Shown here piece after piece: positions 29,536-41,720 of a stretch of DNA of 64,000 nt (position 1 is its first letter; each line of letters begins with the position of its first letter). The stretch lies in contig CM066291.1 of assembly GCA_033816765.1 (NCBI GenBank), forward strand, positions 1,054,001 to 1,118,000, written 5' to 3'. Source of the stretch: Nothopassalora personata (lineage: Eukaryota; Ascomycota; Dothideomycetes; Mycosphaerellales; Mycosphaerellaceae). The position numbers and the translations under genes are program-made. The notes under the pieces are model-generated. The model saw only the letters and a program-made list of their open reading frames with translations. It made no database searches and was not told where the DNA came from.

Positions 29536-30877
29536 AATTTAAAAGCGTCATCATGCAGGGTCTCGCCGGCCCGTGCCATGTCGTGTGCCGCGGTTATGGG
29601 AGGAGACTCCGGAAAGCTCAACCGTAACGACTGCATATGAACAGGATGACAGTCTTTCTACCACACCATTCGACCATATACGCACTGTCATTGAGATCAG
29701 CCGCCAGCAGTATCATGGTAAGGCCTTATCCTTCGCCAACGATGGACTGCTCTCTTGCACACACGGGCTCCTTGCCGGGACTTCTGGCTGTGGCTCTAAT
29801 TCCTGTACCTCGATGTACAAATGCCATCGCAGATAAGACGTCTTCTTGATCACGTTCGTCCTTTGCTTAGGGTCTAGGAACTCATCGGATCAGCGTCTAT
29901 TTTGCTGCCCCGTATGTACGATCTGGGGTGGGATACAGTGCCAATTGGACCTCCGAGCTTCATGTTGTCAGCCATTCTGCTACAACTTACCATGAGGTCC
30001 TGGTTGATGTCTGCGTCAAGCTCCAGACTTAACCCCCACTTCCTGGTGTTGCCAGCGGCTCCTGGTTCCCGGCTCGATGTAATAAGAGGACACCTTCAGG
30101 AGACTGTCTGTCCAATATCCCGCATCGAGGAGTCTCAAGTCCAGCGAGGGGTCTTAACGAAAGATATAGCTGCCGAACTGTCGAAGAGACACATCATTCT
30201 CGACCTTCATAGAACGCTCCGAGCAGCTGAGAAGGTGTAAGTAGGATTGAAGCGATCCGCGCGCGAGAGACTTTTGCTTCTCAAGCGAGTGCGATGCGAC
30301 TGTGTCACTGTTGTGACGACTCAGTATCATTAACCACTGGTATAGCAGCCATCTGTTATGTTGGCTGCCATTCGAGCCGCAGGCCGGCTGCTGCGTGACA
30401 GCCGGGGCCCTGACCACGAGAGCACTCACTTCTAGCCACAGGAACGAAGCCTGCACCCCTGTCTTGCACATGCGCGGCTTGTCAGGGTGCCTACTTATAT
30501 CACTTTTAGCACCATTTATTCCTTCTCCTCTTGCTAACTCACTACAACAACACAAAACTTCCTCACATACCAGATCTTCTTTCTGAACCACCACGCAGCC
30601 TTCTAGTACTGGCTACTGACTACCACCACCGCCATAGCTGCAGCCAGAAGGGATTCCGCGGTCGCAGGCTATCTTACAGTACACTAGCACCTCAGCAGAT
30701 GGTCGACCGACGCTTTCGCGAGAAGATCAGTTCGTGTCTCACTGGCCCGCTCGAAGGACACTACTAAAACCCATTGCCGCAGGACAATCGCAGGCAACCA
30801 TCACTTGAGCAGAGTTTTCCTACTTTACGCTCTGCTTGAGACTTCAGCAAACATTCACAGCTCACAACAATCCTTGA
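29536..30877. other. Intergenic 1.3 kb
   Basis: Separates the transposon from the next gene. Only short, unsupported ORFs occur. The segment 30490-30600 is pyrimidine-rich and may be part of the promoter or 5' leader of the gene at 30878. Confidence 0.45.
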
Positions 30878-33523
30878 ATGACTCATACAAACAACCTCAT
30901 GGACGGCTATCAGTTCTCAGCCGGCCAATCAGCCTACAGTCACCCGAATATGGCATATCCGGGTGGCTACATGAACCCCCAGTTCAATACAGGCTTCAAC
31001 GCTAACACGCACATGCCTACTTCTACTTACGATCCTGCAACTCCCAGCTTCCAGCCAAATGGCATGGACATGCAGCGTTACCACGAGCCGCGGACAGTCC
31101 CCACTTCGGACGTGCAGAAGATGCAGAAGTACGTCGTGGACATGAATGTATCTCGCATTAGCGACAACGCACGCTTGGAGAAGCTGGCTCGTGGCACCGC
31201 GCAGGAGGTCGAAGTGCTTCGCCAGACACTTCAACGTGATCTGCGGATTTTGGAAAGCAGGATCAAGAGCTTGCAAGACGAAGACGCCGAGACCGACTAC
31301 GGTCTGGTGAATACGCAGACCAAAGCGGATATGAACGTCCTCTCAGCACTCGACCAGAAGCTCAATGGCAACGATTACGAGCTTCTGAGCATCGATCTCT
31401 CACCATCAAGGGAGATGCTTGAGCAGTTCAGCCTCCCACGAATCGCCGAGGAGTATCTTGCTAGGGCCGATATCATGGTGGCGGTTGCTTCCGAGCTGCG
31501 GAGACAGGCGAACAAGATCAACGGCATCGTGGAAGAACAGGATGCTCATTCTGAGAAGCTGTTCGAAGCACCGCCAACTCCCGGATCGAAGGTGATCGGC
31601 TTTGCGTGCTGCGGGACAGCGTATGGCGATGTCAGCGAGCTGTTGATGCATGTGAAGGAGACACATCCTGACACCCCTCAGCCGAGATTGGCTTCTGACG
31701 CTGGCTCTCCGAGTACCCCTAATCACGCGCCTGCTCCACGTCTACGCAGCTCAAGATCACGAGCTGTCGAAATCAAGGCACCTGAGAGCAAGATGCAGGC
31801 TGAGACCCGAGAGATGCTCACCCGACTCACCGAGAAAATCGGTCTGGGTCACGGAGCTAGAGAGAAAGCTGCAGTAGCAGCCCCAGTCGAATCACAGAGG
31901 TCAGCCCGACCTGATGAGGTTCCAGATCAAATTCAAACCCCGGTTCATACTCGGGTCCTGGATCAACCTCGGGCCTTGATTCAGTCTCAGGCAACACTCC
32001 AAGCTCAGAGTAGCACCGGATGGGTTCCCTTCGCTGTTACTCGGATGACAGAGCACACCGCAGAAATCCCAGCCAACCTCGTCGCGTTCTCCCGAGACTT
32101 CATCCGCGAGTGGTTTGGCGGCGAGGAGTGGTCCTCCGGCTTCTACTTCGTCCCCAAAGCAGGTGCTGATAAGAAGGGAAAGGCGTACTGGCTACTAGAT
32201 CCAGAGCACGAGCCTCACCTGCCCACAGCGCCAGGAAAGCACGGTGCGAAGCTCAGCGCCTTCTTCAACGAGACCTACACAAAGCGTGGATTTACTCCAG
32301 ACCCTCACAACTACATGGACTGTCCAGTGTTCATCAAGGAGAAGGAGTCGAATGAGTACCGATACTATGGTCAGTACAGCCAAACCCGCTACTCAGACAA
32401 GCTCGACTACGACCACATGATGGACGAAAATGTGGTACCAGAGCACGTGCGTCGCTACTGGGCCAAGCAACTCAGCGACAAGGGCCGCCCACAATGGGTG
32501 ACCAACTGCTTGATGAACCATTTCTGGCCGCGCCCCACTTACGATGGTCCTACACCGACAGACTCGGCTGTCCAAACCCCTGCCACTTTCGCCACGGCCG
32601 AGGACAGTGCCGGTGGAATCAAGCGACGCGTGACCAAGGCGCTGAACTCGTACGCTGACGAGCTGAAGGAGTGGCAGAAGGATGCAGAGATCAAGATGAA
32701 CCTACTAACCTTCGAGGCAATCTTCGAATCCTTTGCCAAGCCTGACTCGGACACTGAGCCTGGTATGCGACTGTGGTGGGAGTACTTCGAATTTGAGGAT
32801 TTCGACACCAATCTCTACGAGAATCTCACTAGATTGAGCAAGAGCCCAAGCACTTCGAAGGCTTCTGGCAAGGCCGGCTCGAAGCGCCCCGCGACACCTC
32901 CAATCCGCGGCACACGCTCTACAGATCTGAAGGCCGGTGCACTGGACGAGAAGGAGGAGCGAAAGTTGAAGGACTTCATGCCACCAAAGACGCGTCCTGC
33001 AACGCCACCAGTTCGCGGAACTCACGAGACTGCACTGAAAGCTGGCACAATCGACACCAGCGCTGTCCAAATCGTCAAGCCAAGCCCACAGACCAGCGAC
33101 GACGTTACCGCTACCGTAGCCACGCTCCAGAAGGAACCCACCAAGAAGCAGGCCGCAGTCGATTCCAGGGCTCGGAAAGCCGCCCTCGAGCAGAAGCAGC
33201 GCGATGCAGCACGCGCTCCGACCCAACCAAGCTATCCGGATTTCAACAACGACGCACCAAAGACCGCTTCTCGCGCCTCTGCCGTTCCAAAGGACGGTCT
33301 CAGCAGCCTTGGCACCTGGTTGCTGGACGATGACAAGAAGCCTCAAGTCGCGAAGCCTGAGGTCGAGAAGGAGAACAAGCCTATGCCCACCTGGGGTGGT
33401 GGTGGCGACCTCATTGTCGCGAAGCGTTTGAACGAGGACATGAAGAAGGGGGCTTCTGTTCCAGGCAAGGGAAATGCGCCCAAGAAATTTAAGGCATCTC
33501 CGCCGCATTTGAGGCAGAAGTAA
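30878..33523 (+). CDS. Hypothetical 881-aa protein with a conserved central domain
   Basis: Single exon, 881 aa. The N-terminal 75 residues are Asn/Pro/Tyr-rich and disordered. A predicted coiled coil follows (about 85-150). A C-x0-C...H pattern (FACCGTAYGDVSELLMHVKETH, about 243-262) looks like a degenerate C2H2 finger. A globular domain around residues 385-560 begins FSRDFIREWFGGEEWSSG and continues with YWLLDPEHEPHLP and APGKHGAKLSAFFNE, similar in style to the fungal DUF6697 domain; I recognise this from pattern only. The C-terminal 270 residues are Lys/Pro/Ala-rich with repeated RPATPP(I/V)RGT motifs. Function unknown; a nuclear role is a weak guess. An antisense ORF of 396 codons (33895-32705) is a shadow. 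Confidence 0.82.
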   Translation: MTHTNNLMDGYQFSAGQSAYSHPNMAYPGGYMNPQFNTGFNANTHMPTSTYDPATPSFQPNGMDMQRYHEPRTVPTSDVQKMQKYVVDMNVSRISDNARLEKLARGTAQEVEVLRQTLQRDLRILESRIKSLQDEDAETDYGLVNTQTKADMNVLSALDQKLNGNDYELLSIDLSPSREMLEQFSLPRIAEEYLARADIMVAVASELRRQANKINGIVEEQDAHSEKLFEAPPTPGSKVIGFACCGTAYGDVSELLMHVKETHPDTPQPRLASDAGSPSTPNHAPAPRLRSSRSRAVEIKAPESKMQAETREMLTRLTEKIGLGHGAREKAAVAAPVESQRSARPDEVPDQIQTPVHTRVLDQPRALIQSQATLQAQSSTGWVPFAVTRMTEHTAEIPANLVAFSRDFIREWFGGEEWSSGFYFVPKAGADKKGKAYWLLDPEHEPHLPTAPGKHGAKLSAFFNETYTKRGFTPDPHNYMDCPVFIKEKESNEYRYYGQYSQTRYSDKLDYDHMMDENVVPEHVRRYWAKQLSDKGRPQWVTNCLMNHFWPRPTYDGPTPTDSAVQTPATFATAEDSAGGIKRRVTKALNSYADELKEWQKDAEIKMNLLTFEAIFESFAKPDSDTEPGMRLWWEYFEFEDFDTNLYENLTRLSKSPSTSKASGKAGSKRPATPPIRGTRSTDLKAGALDEKEERKLKDFMPPKTRPATPPVRGTHETALKAGTIDTSAVQIVKPSPQTSDDVTATVATLQKEPTKKQAAVDSRARKAALEQKQRDAARAPTQPSYPDFNNDAPKTASRASAVPKDGLSSLGTWLLDDDKKPQVAKPEVEKENKPMPTWGGGGDLIVAKRLNEDMKKGASVPGKGNAPKKFKASPPHLRQK

Positions 33524-34266
33524 GTGGATATGCCCTTGGGTGCTGGCTGGTCTTCGAGTGGTTTGGCTATGCTTGTTGAAATCAGGAGATTTTTCACGGG
33601 TGAGGACGAGATACGACAGATTAGATACGAGGTCACGACGACATGGAACTTTGTATGATACCTTAGCTTTACGGGAAAGTGGCCTTGAGGTCACGATCTG
33701 AGCCTTCATTGAGGCTTGGACTAGGTCCATAGTTATGAAAACGAATGACTGACCTTTCTGACTGGACCTCCCTACCGTGCAATGCATGCTCCTGCCACGA
33801 ACCAAGCTACTGTTTCCACAATATCGTTGAAGCACTGTCTGTAGCAAATCCTGTTGCCCACCCCCGGGACAACTTTGCATTTTGACCATCCGCATTGGCT
33901 CAACGGTGCGGCGCTACATTGTCTCTCCACGAGGCTGAGCGTTACTATAATCAGCTAGTCAAGCGACTCTACAGAGGTCAGGTCCAGATTCTCCTCAGAT
34001 GACTTGACGCACGCGGTCGGAGACTGTTGAATCAGTGTTGATTCTTTTGCATCCGTGACAGCATCAAAGTATGCATTCATATTTTGCCATTTCATCACCT
34101 TCGCTCAAACACTGCCGGTCTCTGATATCACCACCCTTAAGCCCATCCCAACCCCATTCCAGATCGAACGCCGTCTCGCTGTACGCCATGACCATGCTCC
34201 TTGTGCTGTACATCTCTCTATATACACTCCACTCATTACGCTACTTTTTCACTCCCCCCATCATGC
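33524..34266. other. Intergenic, convergent 3' flanks
   Basis: 740 bases between the stop of the 881-aa gene and the ROT1 stop. No gene seen. Confidence 0.5.
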
Positions 34267-35230
34267 CTAAAGTCTCAATCCTAATCGTCTTGGACCGAAA
34301 TACAGCAGTCCGCCGACTCCAGTAAAAGTCAAGCCGACCCACCACAGTCGCTCTGCATTTATCCTCTGCACCACGTCGCGGTGCTTTGCGTCGAAGAGTT
34401 GTGGTTTCCAGTTGAGAGGCACCTCGTGCTCAAGGCCTCGCTTCGCTTTGTTTGTTGACTTGGCGCCTCCCGTCGCGGTTGTGGTGGGGTTCAGGGTCGT
34501 GGTTGGGAGCATTTGAGGAGGAGACATGACGAGGTACATTGGTGCCATGGGTGAGCCGTCGAATTTGAAGAGGTTTAGGCGGGGGATGTTGTGGTAGGGG
34601 TCTTGCAGTTGTTCCCAGGACTGTGCAGTGAGTTAGCCGTCTGTGCTTTAGCCATTTTCGGCTCTGTAGATGCTCACCTTGAACATCTCCGACTGGTTGT
34701 AGCGCGTGTAAATGCCGTTGTCATAATCGCAAGGTTTGCTCAGCAGTTGCCGTCCGTCTACCGCAATCGGGGTCAAGATCAGACTGCCGTTCGGATTCTT
34801 CTCATACGTTCCATGCTGCCATTGCATGATGCCAGCCGGACATGCTGGATTCTGTGGGTTCGCAATGGCTCGGTAGTATGCCTCCTCGTAGTGCATGTCT
34901 TCAGTGAAAGAGTATGAGAAGCCAGTGCGCTCCGGCTCTATCATCTTGTCGTTGAGAGGATCGTAAAAGCCCTGGCCACATGGCATGGTTAGCATTACCA
35001 CCATCTACGCAACACCCTCTTCCACATACAGGCCCTGTGAGCGTCTTGTTCGATTTAGTCGACCATGTCCCAACGAGTGAGCCTGCGCCCGGGTTCGCTG
35101 CTGCCGTTGCTGCCGCATCTGCCGTGACAGATGCTGCTGCCGCTCCACCGCCGGCACCTCCTAACGCGGCTTGCGCATCCGCGTACGACACCAGAGACAA
35201 AGCAGCGGCGAGAGAGTGGTAGAGCAGCAT
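34267..35230 (-). CDS. ROT1: ER chaperone-like membrane protein ROT1
   Basis: ER membrane protein needed for folding and N-/O-glycan-linked cell-wall biogenesis (beta-1,6-glucan) in yeast. Three exons: 35230-35030, 34971-34678 and 34620-34267, with introns of 58 and 57 nt, giving 282 aa. The protein has a signal peptide (1-21), an Ala/Gly-rich spacer, then the ROT1 core: GTWSTKSNKTLTGPGFYDP, GFSYSFTEDMHYEEAYYRA, IMQWQHGTYEKNPNGSLILTP, and a C-terminal membrane segment (WWVGLTFTGVGGLLYFG). Identification rests on strong family motifs. It is divergently transcribed from the folate cyclo-ligase gene. Confidence 0.95.
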
Positions 35231-35770
35231 CGTCAAGTGTTGCGCTGCACAGCAGCTCTATGTGCGATGTTTCGCTGCTCTGTGAGAAGTGTGTTTCGTG
35301 GCGGCAGCGTGTGGTGCCTGGTCGTCTGTTGGGACGGGTGCGGATTCGGATGCGGATCGCGGTCGAGGTGATTGTTCGGTTGTGACGCTCGGCGTGAAAG
35401 TCGTTCGGGTGAATGTAAAAGTCGCTATGAAGTATTTATGACATTACGCTAGTAGGGAGAAGTACTGACAGTAGTAGCGACGGTCAAGATGTGGTTGATG
35501 ATTTCCTCGTTGCCAGCCGTGGTTGAATCTCGGCCATGCACAGATATGGCTCCTGCTCAGCCACCCGCACAAGCGGGCCAACGCTGCAAGGTACTGCCGT
35601 CGAGCTACGATGTCGCACATGACATACAGTGCATCTCACCACAACTACACATTACACTGACCACCAAGGTAGGCATGCTAGCGAAGCGCTCTCTCCACCA
35701 AGTACGCCTAGACATCTCAACGTCACTTCAATCAATCAACACTTTGGCCACCACATCAAGCGCACGCAAC
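35231..35770. promoter_or_regulatory. Bidirectional promoter region ROT1 / cyclo-ligase
   Basis: 540 bases between the two start codons of the divergent genes. The cyclo-ligase frame is open back to 35489, so the transcribed leader may begin earlier on that side. No defined motif is called. Confidence 0.55.
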
Positions 35771-36513
35771 ATGGCGACAGCCTCGGAAAAGGAAGCAAAG
35801 AAAGCGCTCCGAAAACAAATCAAAGATCGACTATCTCGTCTCAAGGAGGACGACATCTCAACGCAATCAAAACGAGCCCAGGAAACCATCCTGTCCTTAC
35901 AGCAATACAAAAATGCCAAGCGCGTTGGGATATACCTCTCAATGCCCAAGTCCGAAGCCCAGACAGACCTCCTGATCAGAAGTGCCTTCAGGGAGAGTAA
36001 GATAGTCTTCGTGCCGTATTTGCACAGTGTCCCAGCGGAGTCTGGCGGCAGGAAGCGGAAGACTATGGATATGCTCCGGCTGAACTCTCTGGAAGAGTAT
36101 GAAACGCTCGAGCACGACTCCTGGGGCATTCCAAGTCTGGCAGCGCAGGGTGTTGAGTCTCGGGAGAATGCTATTGGTGGCGTAGGTGTGGACTCTGACG
36201 GAAACGAGAGCGGAGGTCTGGATTTGATTGTGGTCCCTGGGGTCGCCTTTGATGGTCAAGGCGCGAGGACTGGGCACGGTGCTGGATTTTATGATGCGTT
36301 TTTGAGTAGATTCTGTGAGGGCGGCAAGAGGACCAAGCCGTATTTGGGTGTGCATCATTTCCTGTGAAGTGAAGTGTCTCTGCTGACGTCTTTACAGTCG
36401 GCTTGTGCCTTGCAGAGCAGTTGCTCGAACCTGGACAGATCGTGATGCAGGAGCATGACTGGAAAATGGATGCCGTGGCAGTGGGAGATGATAGCCTGCA
36501 CATTACACAATGA
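35771..36513 (+). CDS. FAU1: 5-formyltetrahydrofolate cyclo-ligase
   Basis: ATP-dependent conversion of 5-formyl-THF to 5,10-methenyl-THF. Two exons: 35771-36347 and 36398-36513 (50-nt intron), giving 230 aa, the usual length. Family motifs: the basic N-terminal KKALRKQIKDRL, VGIYLSMPKSEAQT, and the signature PGVAFDGQGARTGHGAGFYD near residues 165-184. The second exon supplies the conserved end (GLCLAEQLL...HDWKMDAVAV). An in-frame ATG at 35675 would add 32 residues rich in Arg, Ser, Leu and Thr, with only one acidic residue, resembling a mitochondrial presequence. ATG 35771 was chosen because family homology starts there. Confidence 0.93.
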
Positions 36514-36828
36514 TGCTTTGGACTGCTCGGCGCGTGACTTTGAGATACCCAATGAGCATTTGATGACTACAGTGCAGTGCATTTTGTGTCTACTTACTTT
36601 CGTCGTGTCGTGTCGTGCCTTGCTTGCCCTCTGCTCGCTTCACGATATGCCGCTCTTGATAATGCCGTTCGTGTTGGCCTCGCAATCGGGGCGCCCTTGT
36701 GCCAGACGTGCCTCTGTACGAGCGCCGCGCGCTGACTCATCCTTGTCTTTATTGCTGAAGCACTCTGGCTAGCGCTTCCTTCATTGGCGCAGATGCCATA
36801 ATCTTCGTAGTCGTGTTCTTCATCTTGT

Positions 36829-37189
36829 TTATGTCAAGCTCTGGATAAGGCAGACGTTGTCTCCCTTGAGCAGTATTTGACCTATTACCCAGTCAATAAG
36901 CCTCTTCCCAGCTATAACCCTCCTTCTCCGTCTCATGGTACTCACCCAACTCTCTCCTCTGACCCTTCACATCTTCCTCCGTCTGTCCCTTGGCCGGCTG
37001 CTTGACCTCGACCGCATCGTCAATCACCAAGTTCATGAACTCATCGAAGCCGCGAATCTTGCCCTCAATTCGAATTCCTAGCTGCTCGTAGAGCCAGACC
37101 TGAACTGTGTTGTGTTGCTGCAGGAGCTTGAAGATGAAGTTGATGGGTGGGAGCAAGACCTTGCGCTGGCCGCCTTGTCGTCCTGACAT
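36829..37189 (-). CDS. SME1: Small nuclear ribonucleoprotein E (Sm core)
   Basis: Component of the heptameric Sm ring on U1, U2, U4 and U5 snRNAs. Two exons: 37189-36946 and 36881-36829, with a 64-nt intron, giving 98 aa. Sm1 motif region: PINFIFKLLQQHNTVQVWLY and IRIEGKIRGFDEFMNLVIDD. Sm2 is split by the intron after RRELG and continues ILLKGDNVCLIQS. Without the splice the frame reads into a false stop at 36893. It is divergent from MTR10 across 420 bases. Confidence 0.96.
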
Positions 37190-37609
37190 TGTGAAGATGT
37201 GGTGGTCGGGTCGCGTGCTTCAGATGATGCGCGGCGGTGTAGAAGTCGGGGAAGAAGTCTCGTGGATTGCGGAGTCTGTGATATGGTGTGCGACTCGAAT
37301 GGCGGCGCAATTGAATGGGTTAGGCGTGGTCGTGGTGGTGAAGTGACTCGTGGTTTGGAATTGATGGCTCTTTCGATCAAAGTTCATGATGCGGCCCCTG
37401 CTCACGGCTTCACATGAGCCAGAAAGTTACGGCGGGGCTGCCCTTTTGTTTAGGCATTGCTAACTTGACAACTGCACAAAGCCACACACCTTGCCCACAC
37501 CGCTGCCTTTGCCCACTCACTGCACAATCACAGCACGAGAGTATTGCTAACAGGAGATGATCAGCGGCACAACACACCAACCGCGCACACACTAGCAACT
37601 GCACCCAAG
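37190..37609. promoter_or_regulatory. Bidirectional promoter region SME1 / MTR10
   Basis: 420 bases between start codons of two divergently transcribed conserved genes of RNA metabolism and transport. No specific element is called. Confidence 0.6.
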
Positions 37610-40607
37610 ATGGCGACCGCGGCCACAGTGAATGGGTCACAGCAGGCCTTTGCGCCGGTGCTCTCGGCGCTCGCGACCATGTCTAGTAACGTGGACCGCT
37701 CACAGAAGAGCCAGGCACACACTTTCCTCGAGCGCTTCCAGAAGTCCGCCGAGGCCTGGACATCCACATTCGCGATTCTGCAGTCGGCAGACTCCACAGA
37801 CGAGGCGAAGCTCTTCGCCGCGACGACGTTGAAGGGAAAGGTAAGGTAAGGCGGGTGAGAGATGTTGAGCGGGGCGATTCTGACTTACATGGCTTCAACA
37901 GATAGTCTTCGACTTTCACCAGCTAACGCGCGAGTCATGGCCGCAACTACGAGAGACGCTCCTCCAAGTTGTTGCATCTTACGCCAAAGGCCCGAAGCCG
38001 ATCCGAACACAGCTCTGCGTCTGTCTGGCCAACCTCGCTATACTCATGCTCGACTGGAAGAATGTGCTGCAGACAGTAGTCTCGACCTTGGGCAGCGACC
38101 AGGCCGGCATCTCTTGCGTCCTCGAATTCCTGCATGTGCTTCCAGAGGAGGTGACGGAGGGGCGAAAGATCAATTTGGCAGAAGATGAGCTGAGAGAGCG
38201 TCAAGAGGAGTTGCTGGAGCAGAATGGCCAACACGTCTTGCGTCTGCTCACGCAGTACGCCCAGTCAACGCCAGACGCACCGAACAACCCACAACTCTTG
38301 GAGTGTATCACATCGTGGATTCGGGAGGTACCTCTGAACGACATTGTCAACTCGCCGCTCATGGATGTCGTAATGGCTGCCAGTCAATCAGACACTTCCT
38401 TCGACGCCGCTGTTGAAACACTTTGCGCCATCTTCAAGGAGACGAGAGAGGTCGACGAGAACCTAAACACAATCAAGGCATTGTTCCCGAGACTTGCTGC
38501 ACTCAAACCACGGATAGCAGTAGTTGCTGAGGAAGAGGACTGGGAGACTTTCAAGGGCATTACACGAATCTTTGCAGAAGCTGGAGAGGCTTGGGTCATC
38601 CTGGCAGCGAGACAGCCAGGCGACTTCCGAGGGCTCGTGGAAGCTGTACTCGAGTGCTGCATGCGAGACAAGGACCGAGAAGCTGTTTCTCTTACCTTCA
38701 ACTTCTGGTACGAGCTCAAGCAGTACATCACGCTGGACCGATACATGGAGGCTCGCCTGCAGTACGTCGACATCTACTCGAGCCTGGTCGACATCATGAT
38801 CCATCATCTCCAATACCCAGTACCCGAGAACGGCAACGATTCCGATCTCTTCGATGGCGACCGAGAAGCAGAAGACAGATTCCGCGAGTTCAGACACCAG
38901 CTGGGAGATGTGCTTAAGGATTGCTGCGAAGTCATTGGTGTGACAGAGTGCTTGCAGAAGAGTTTCGTGAAGATTGAGCAGTGGGTCAGCCAGTATGGAC
39001 CTCAAGCCAGCGATGGCAAAGTACCCAACTGGCAAGCACTCGAAGCGCCGCTCTTTAGCATGCGAGCTATGGGTCGTCAAGTCCCACCAGACGAGAACAT
39101 CATGCTACCGCGACTCATTCCCCTGCTCGTTCAGATTCCAGATCAGGAGAAGGTCCGCTTCCAAGCTGTGATGGCTCTCGGTCGATACACAGAATGGACT
39201 GCGCAACATCCGGACATCCTACAGGATCAACTCAACTTCATTCTTGCCGCATTCACACACCCTTCGAAGGAAGTTGTCCGAGCAGCTGCACTTAGCTTCA
39301 AGTTCTTCTGCAATGACTGTGCCGAGCTGCTGAAGGGTTATATGCCACAGCTGCAGTCATTCTACGAGAAGAATCTGGATAGCCTTCCCTCATCAAGCCA
39401 AGAAGAGACCACTGAAGGTGTCGCGTCGGTACTAACGAAGCAGCCACTCGATACACTCTACGACTCGATGAAGCTTTGCTGCGATCCAATACTAAAGCGA
39501 TTGATGGTAATGGCGAACAACGCCACGGAGAAGGAGCAGAAGCTTGCCATTGCCGATCACTTGAACCTCATCACAATTATCATTCAATGGGTCACGCCCT
39601 GGGTCGAGCCTTCACAGCCACATCCAGCAGTGAAGTACTGCCAGGAGATCTTTCCCACTCTGGCCACTATCTGCGAGGCTTTCATCAACTTCGTCCCGAT
39701 TGTCGAGCGTGTCTGCAGATGCTGGCGGTATATGGTACTGTCATATCGCATCCACGCTGCACCTCTTCTACCTCAACTGGCCGAGAAGCTCTCCTCCGGG
39801 TTCAGCACCAGCAGACAGGGCTGTTTCTTGTGGGCCACTGACAGTGTGGTGCGGGAGTTCTCAGATGTCTCCGACTACGTTTCGCGTGAAACGACCGACA
39901 GCATATACGCCTTCTACGAGCAGCAGGCGACTACATTCCTGCGAGCTCTCAACGATCTGGCGCCCGAGGACCTTCCCGATGTGATTGAGGACTTCTTCCG
40001 GCTGACGACAGACGTGCTGCTCTATCATCCCAGCAAGCTTGTCGCATCCGCACTGATGTCGCCGATTCTGTCCGCCGCCTCAACGTCACTCACGCTGCTG
40101 AAAGAAGAGCCGCTGATAGCCACCTTACATTTCCTCCGCGACTTCCTTTCCTATGGTGGCGAGGAGATGCCTTCACCTTCATTCGATGCCAACGACGGCA
40201 CCTACAGTCTTCGTGCCAACCCGCCTCAGATTCGCGATACCGTGAAGAGCCTCATCATGGCCGAGGGCGAGACACTCGTGCAGCGAAGTATGACTGGTAT
40301 GATGTACACTTTCCCTCAAGACTGCTTCCCGGATGCGTCAGGAGTCCTCCTCGGACTATTCCAGATGATACCCAATGAGGTGGCCCAATGGACCGCGAAG
40401 ACAGTGCAGATGCTGCCAGCAGGTAGCATTGCACCACAAGAGTCGGAGAGGCTGTTACGGAACATTCAACAGCGGATCGACGCCAAAGAGATCAGGAAGA
40501 TCAGGAGTCTACTGCAGGACTTCACAAACAGCTATCGCAGACGCAATGTTGCGCCACGAGAGGGACTGGGCCGGTTAGAGGCGACGAAGTTCAGATTTGC
40601 GGGTTGA
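37610..40607 (+). CDS. MTR10: Nuclear import receptor MTR10 / transportin-3 family
   Basis: Importin-beta type karyopherin that in yeast imports SR-like proteins (Npl3) and takes part in tRNA traffic. Two exons: 37610-37840 and 37902-40607, with a 61-nt intron, giving 978 aa, normal for the family. The N-terminal HEAT repeats contain KSQAHTFLERFQKSAEAW and, after the splice, the conserved IVFDFHQLTRESWPQLRETLL. The helical repeats continue to a C-terminus ending RNVAPREGLGRLEATKFRF, typical of MTR10/TNPO3. An upstream in-frame start (37544) exists, but homology begins at 37610. No defect seen. Confidence 0.96.
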
Positions 40608-41720
40608 TGCGGGATGAAAAGAGGGAGTTGACAGCGAAGAAGAGACACGAACTATGGGTCTCAGGAGAGGTCTTGTGTCTTTCGAAGGGACGAGGAATCG
40701 TTTGCAACAGAAAGATGGGAAAAGGTCTGCGTTTGAGCGATACCAGGGCATCAGGGCCTGAGCGGAGGGCAACTTGAAGCATACCTATGGGTTCATGCCG
40801 ACTATGTAGATTCAAACAGCGATACATTATCGAAATGCAGCAATGCTGTCTATTGCACAGCATACATACCACTGGCATCACCTGATGTGGCGGTGTGCAT
40901 GACGCTTTTATATTGCTCTCGACTGGACGACAGCGGCTGCTGCTTGGTCTGTGGTAATGCGTCGTGACTTTCGAGGCGACTCGCTGCGAAAGCATTTCTG
41001 TCGACTGTAATCATCGGCGCTCTGGGGTGGACCACTCTGCAGCTGGCATGGTATCCCTTGCTGGTATCGGCGATGGGGAGGGACCGGTAGCGACAGCTAG
41101 GGCCAGATCTGTGGCGATCGTAACCGACAGAATGGCATCATCGAGACCAATACTGTGCCTGTTGAACCCTGGCATCACAGTCGAGGTCCACGCGGCATAA
41201 AGTCGAGATTGCCCGAGGCCTACTGTACTGGTCTCGCCCCACGCAGATCAAAGCACCCAAAACAACCTCTGGGATTCTTTTTTGTTTAGAGCGACAGCGA
41301 CTTTGTTGTAGGCACAAGGCAAGTCTCGAATCGACCGGTCGATAGAGCTGGCCTTTGCGAACAATCTGCACCCAACAACAGGCTTTTGCTGTGACATCCC
41401 TGTAGTATTGTGTTTATGGTACTGTATGCTCATCATAGTAGCACTGGGTGGTTTGATTCGTGTGGAGCGAGCTGGTGCATATGGCGTGCTTCGCTCATGG
41501 CCCCCTTGGCACGCTGGTGTGCGCTTCTGTACGGACGAGGCATCCGTGCGGTACGCCGAGAGCCTGGTTCGATCGTCTAGATCCGATTTGCAGATCGCGC
41601 TCGATGCTGGCTTTCCTTTTGCCGCTGGGCCTGTAATCGTTATGCGCCTTGGGGCGTATTGACTGCCAGAGTAGTGAGAGCCGCGGCTCGACGCGATGTT
41701 TTCTACTGAAGCATGCCAGC
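40608..41720. other. Intergenic between convergent MTR10 and BUB2
   Basis: 1.1 kb of 3' flanks. ORFs of up to 158 codons (41248-41724 minus) carry no motif and lie partly over the BUB2 last exon; they are not called. Confidence 0.5.

Noticed and set aside
32705..33895. 396-codon minus-strand ORF
   Set aside because: Shadow of the 881-aa gene, which has consistent coding character; no motif on the antisense.
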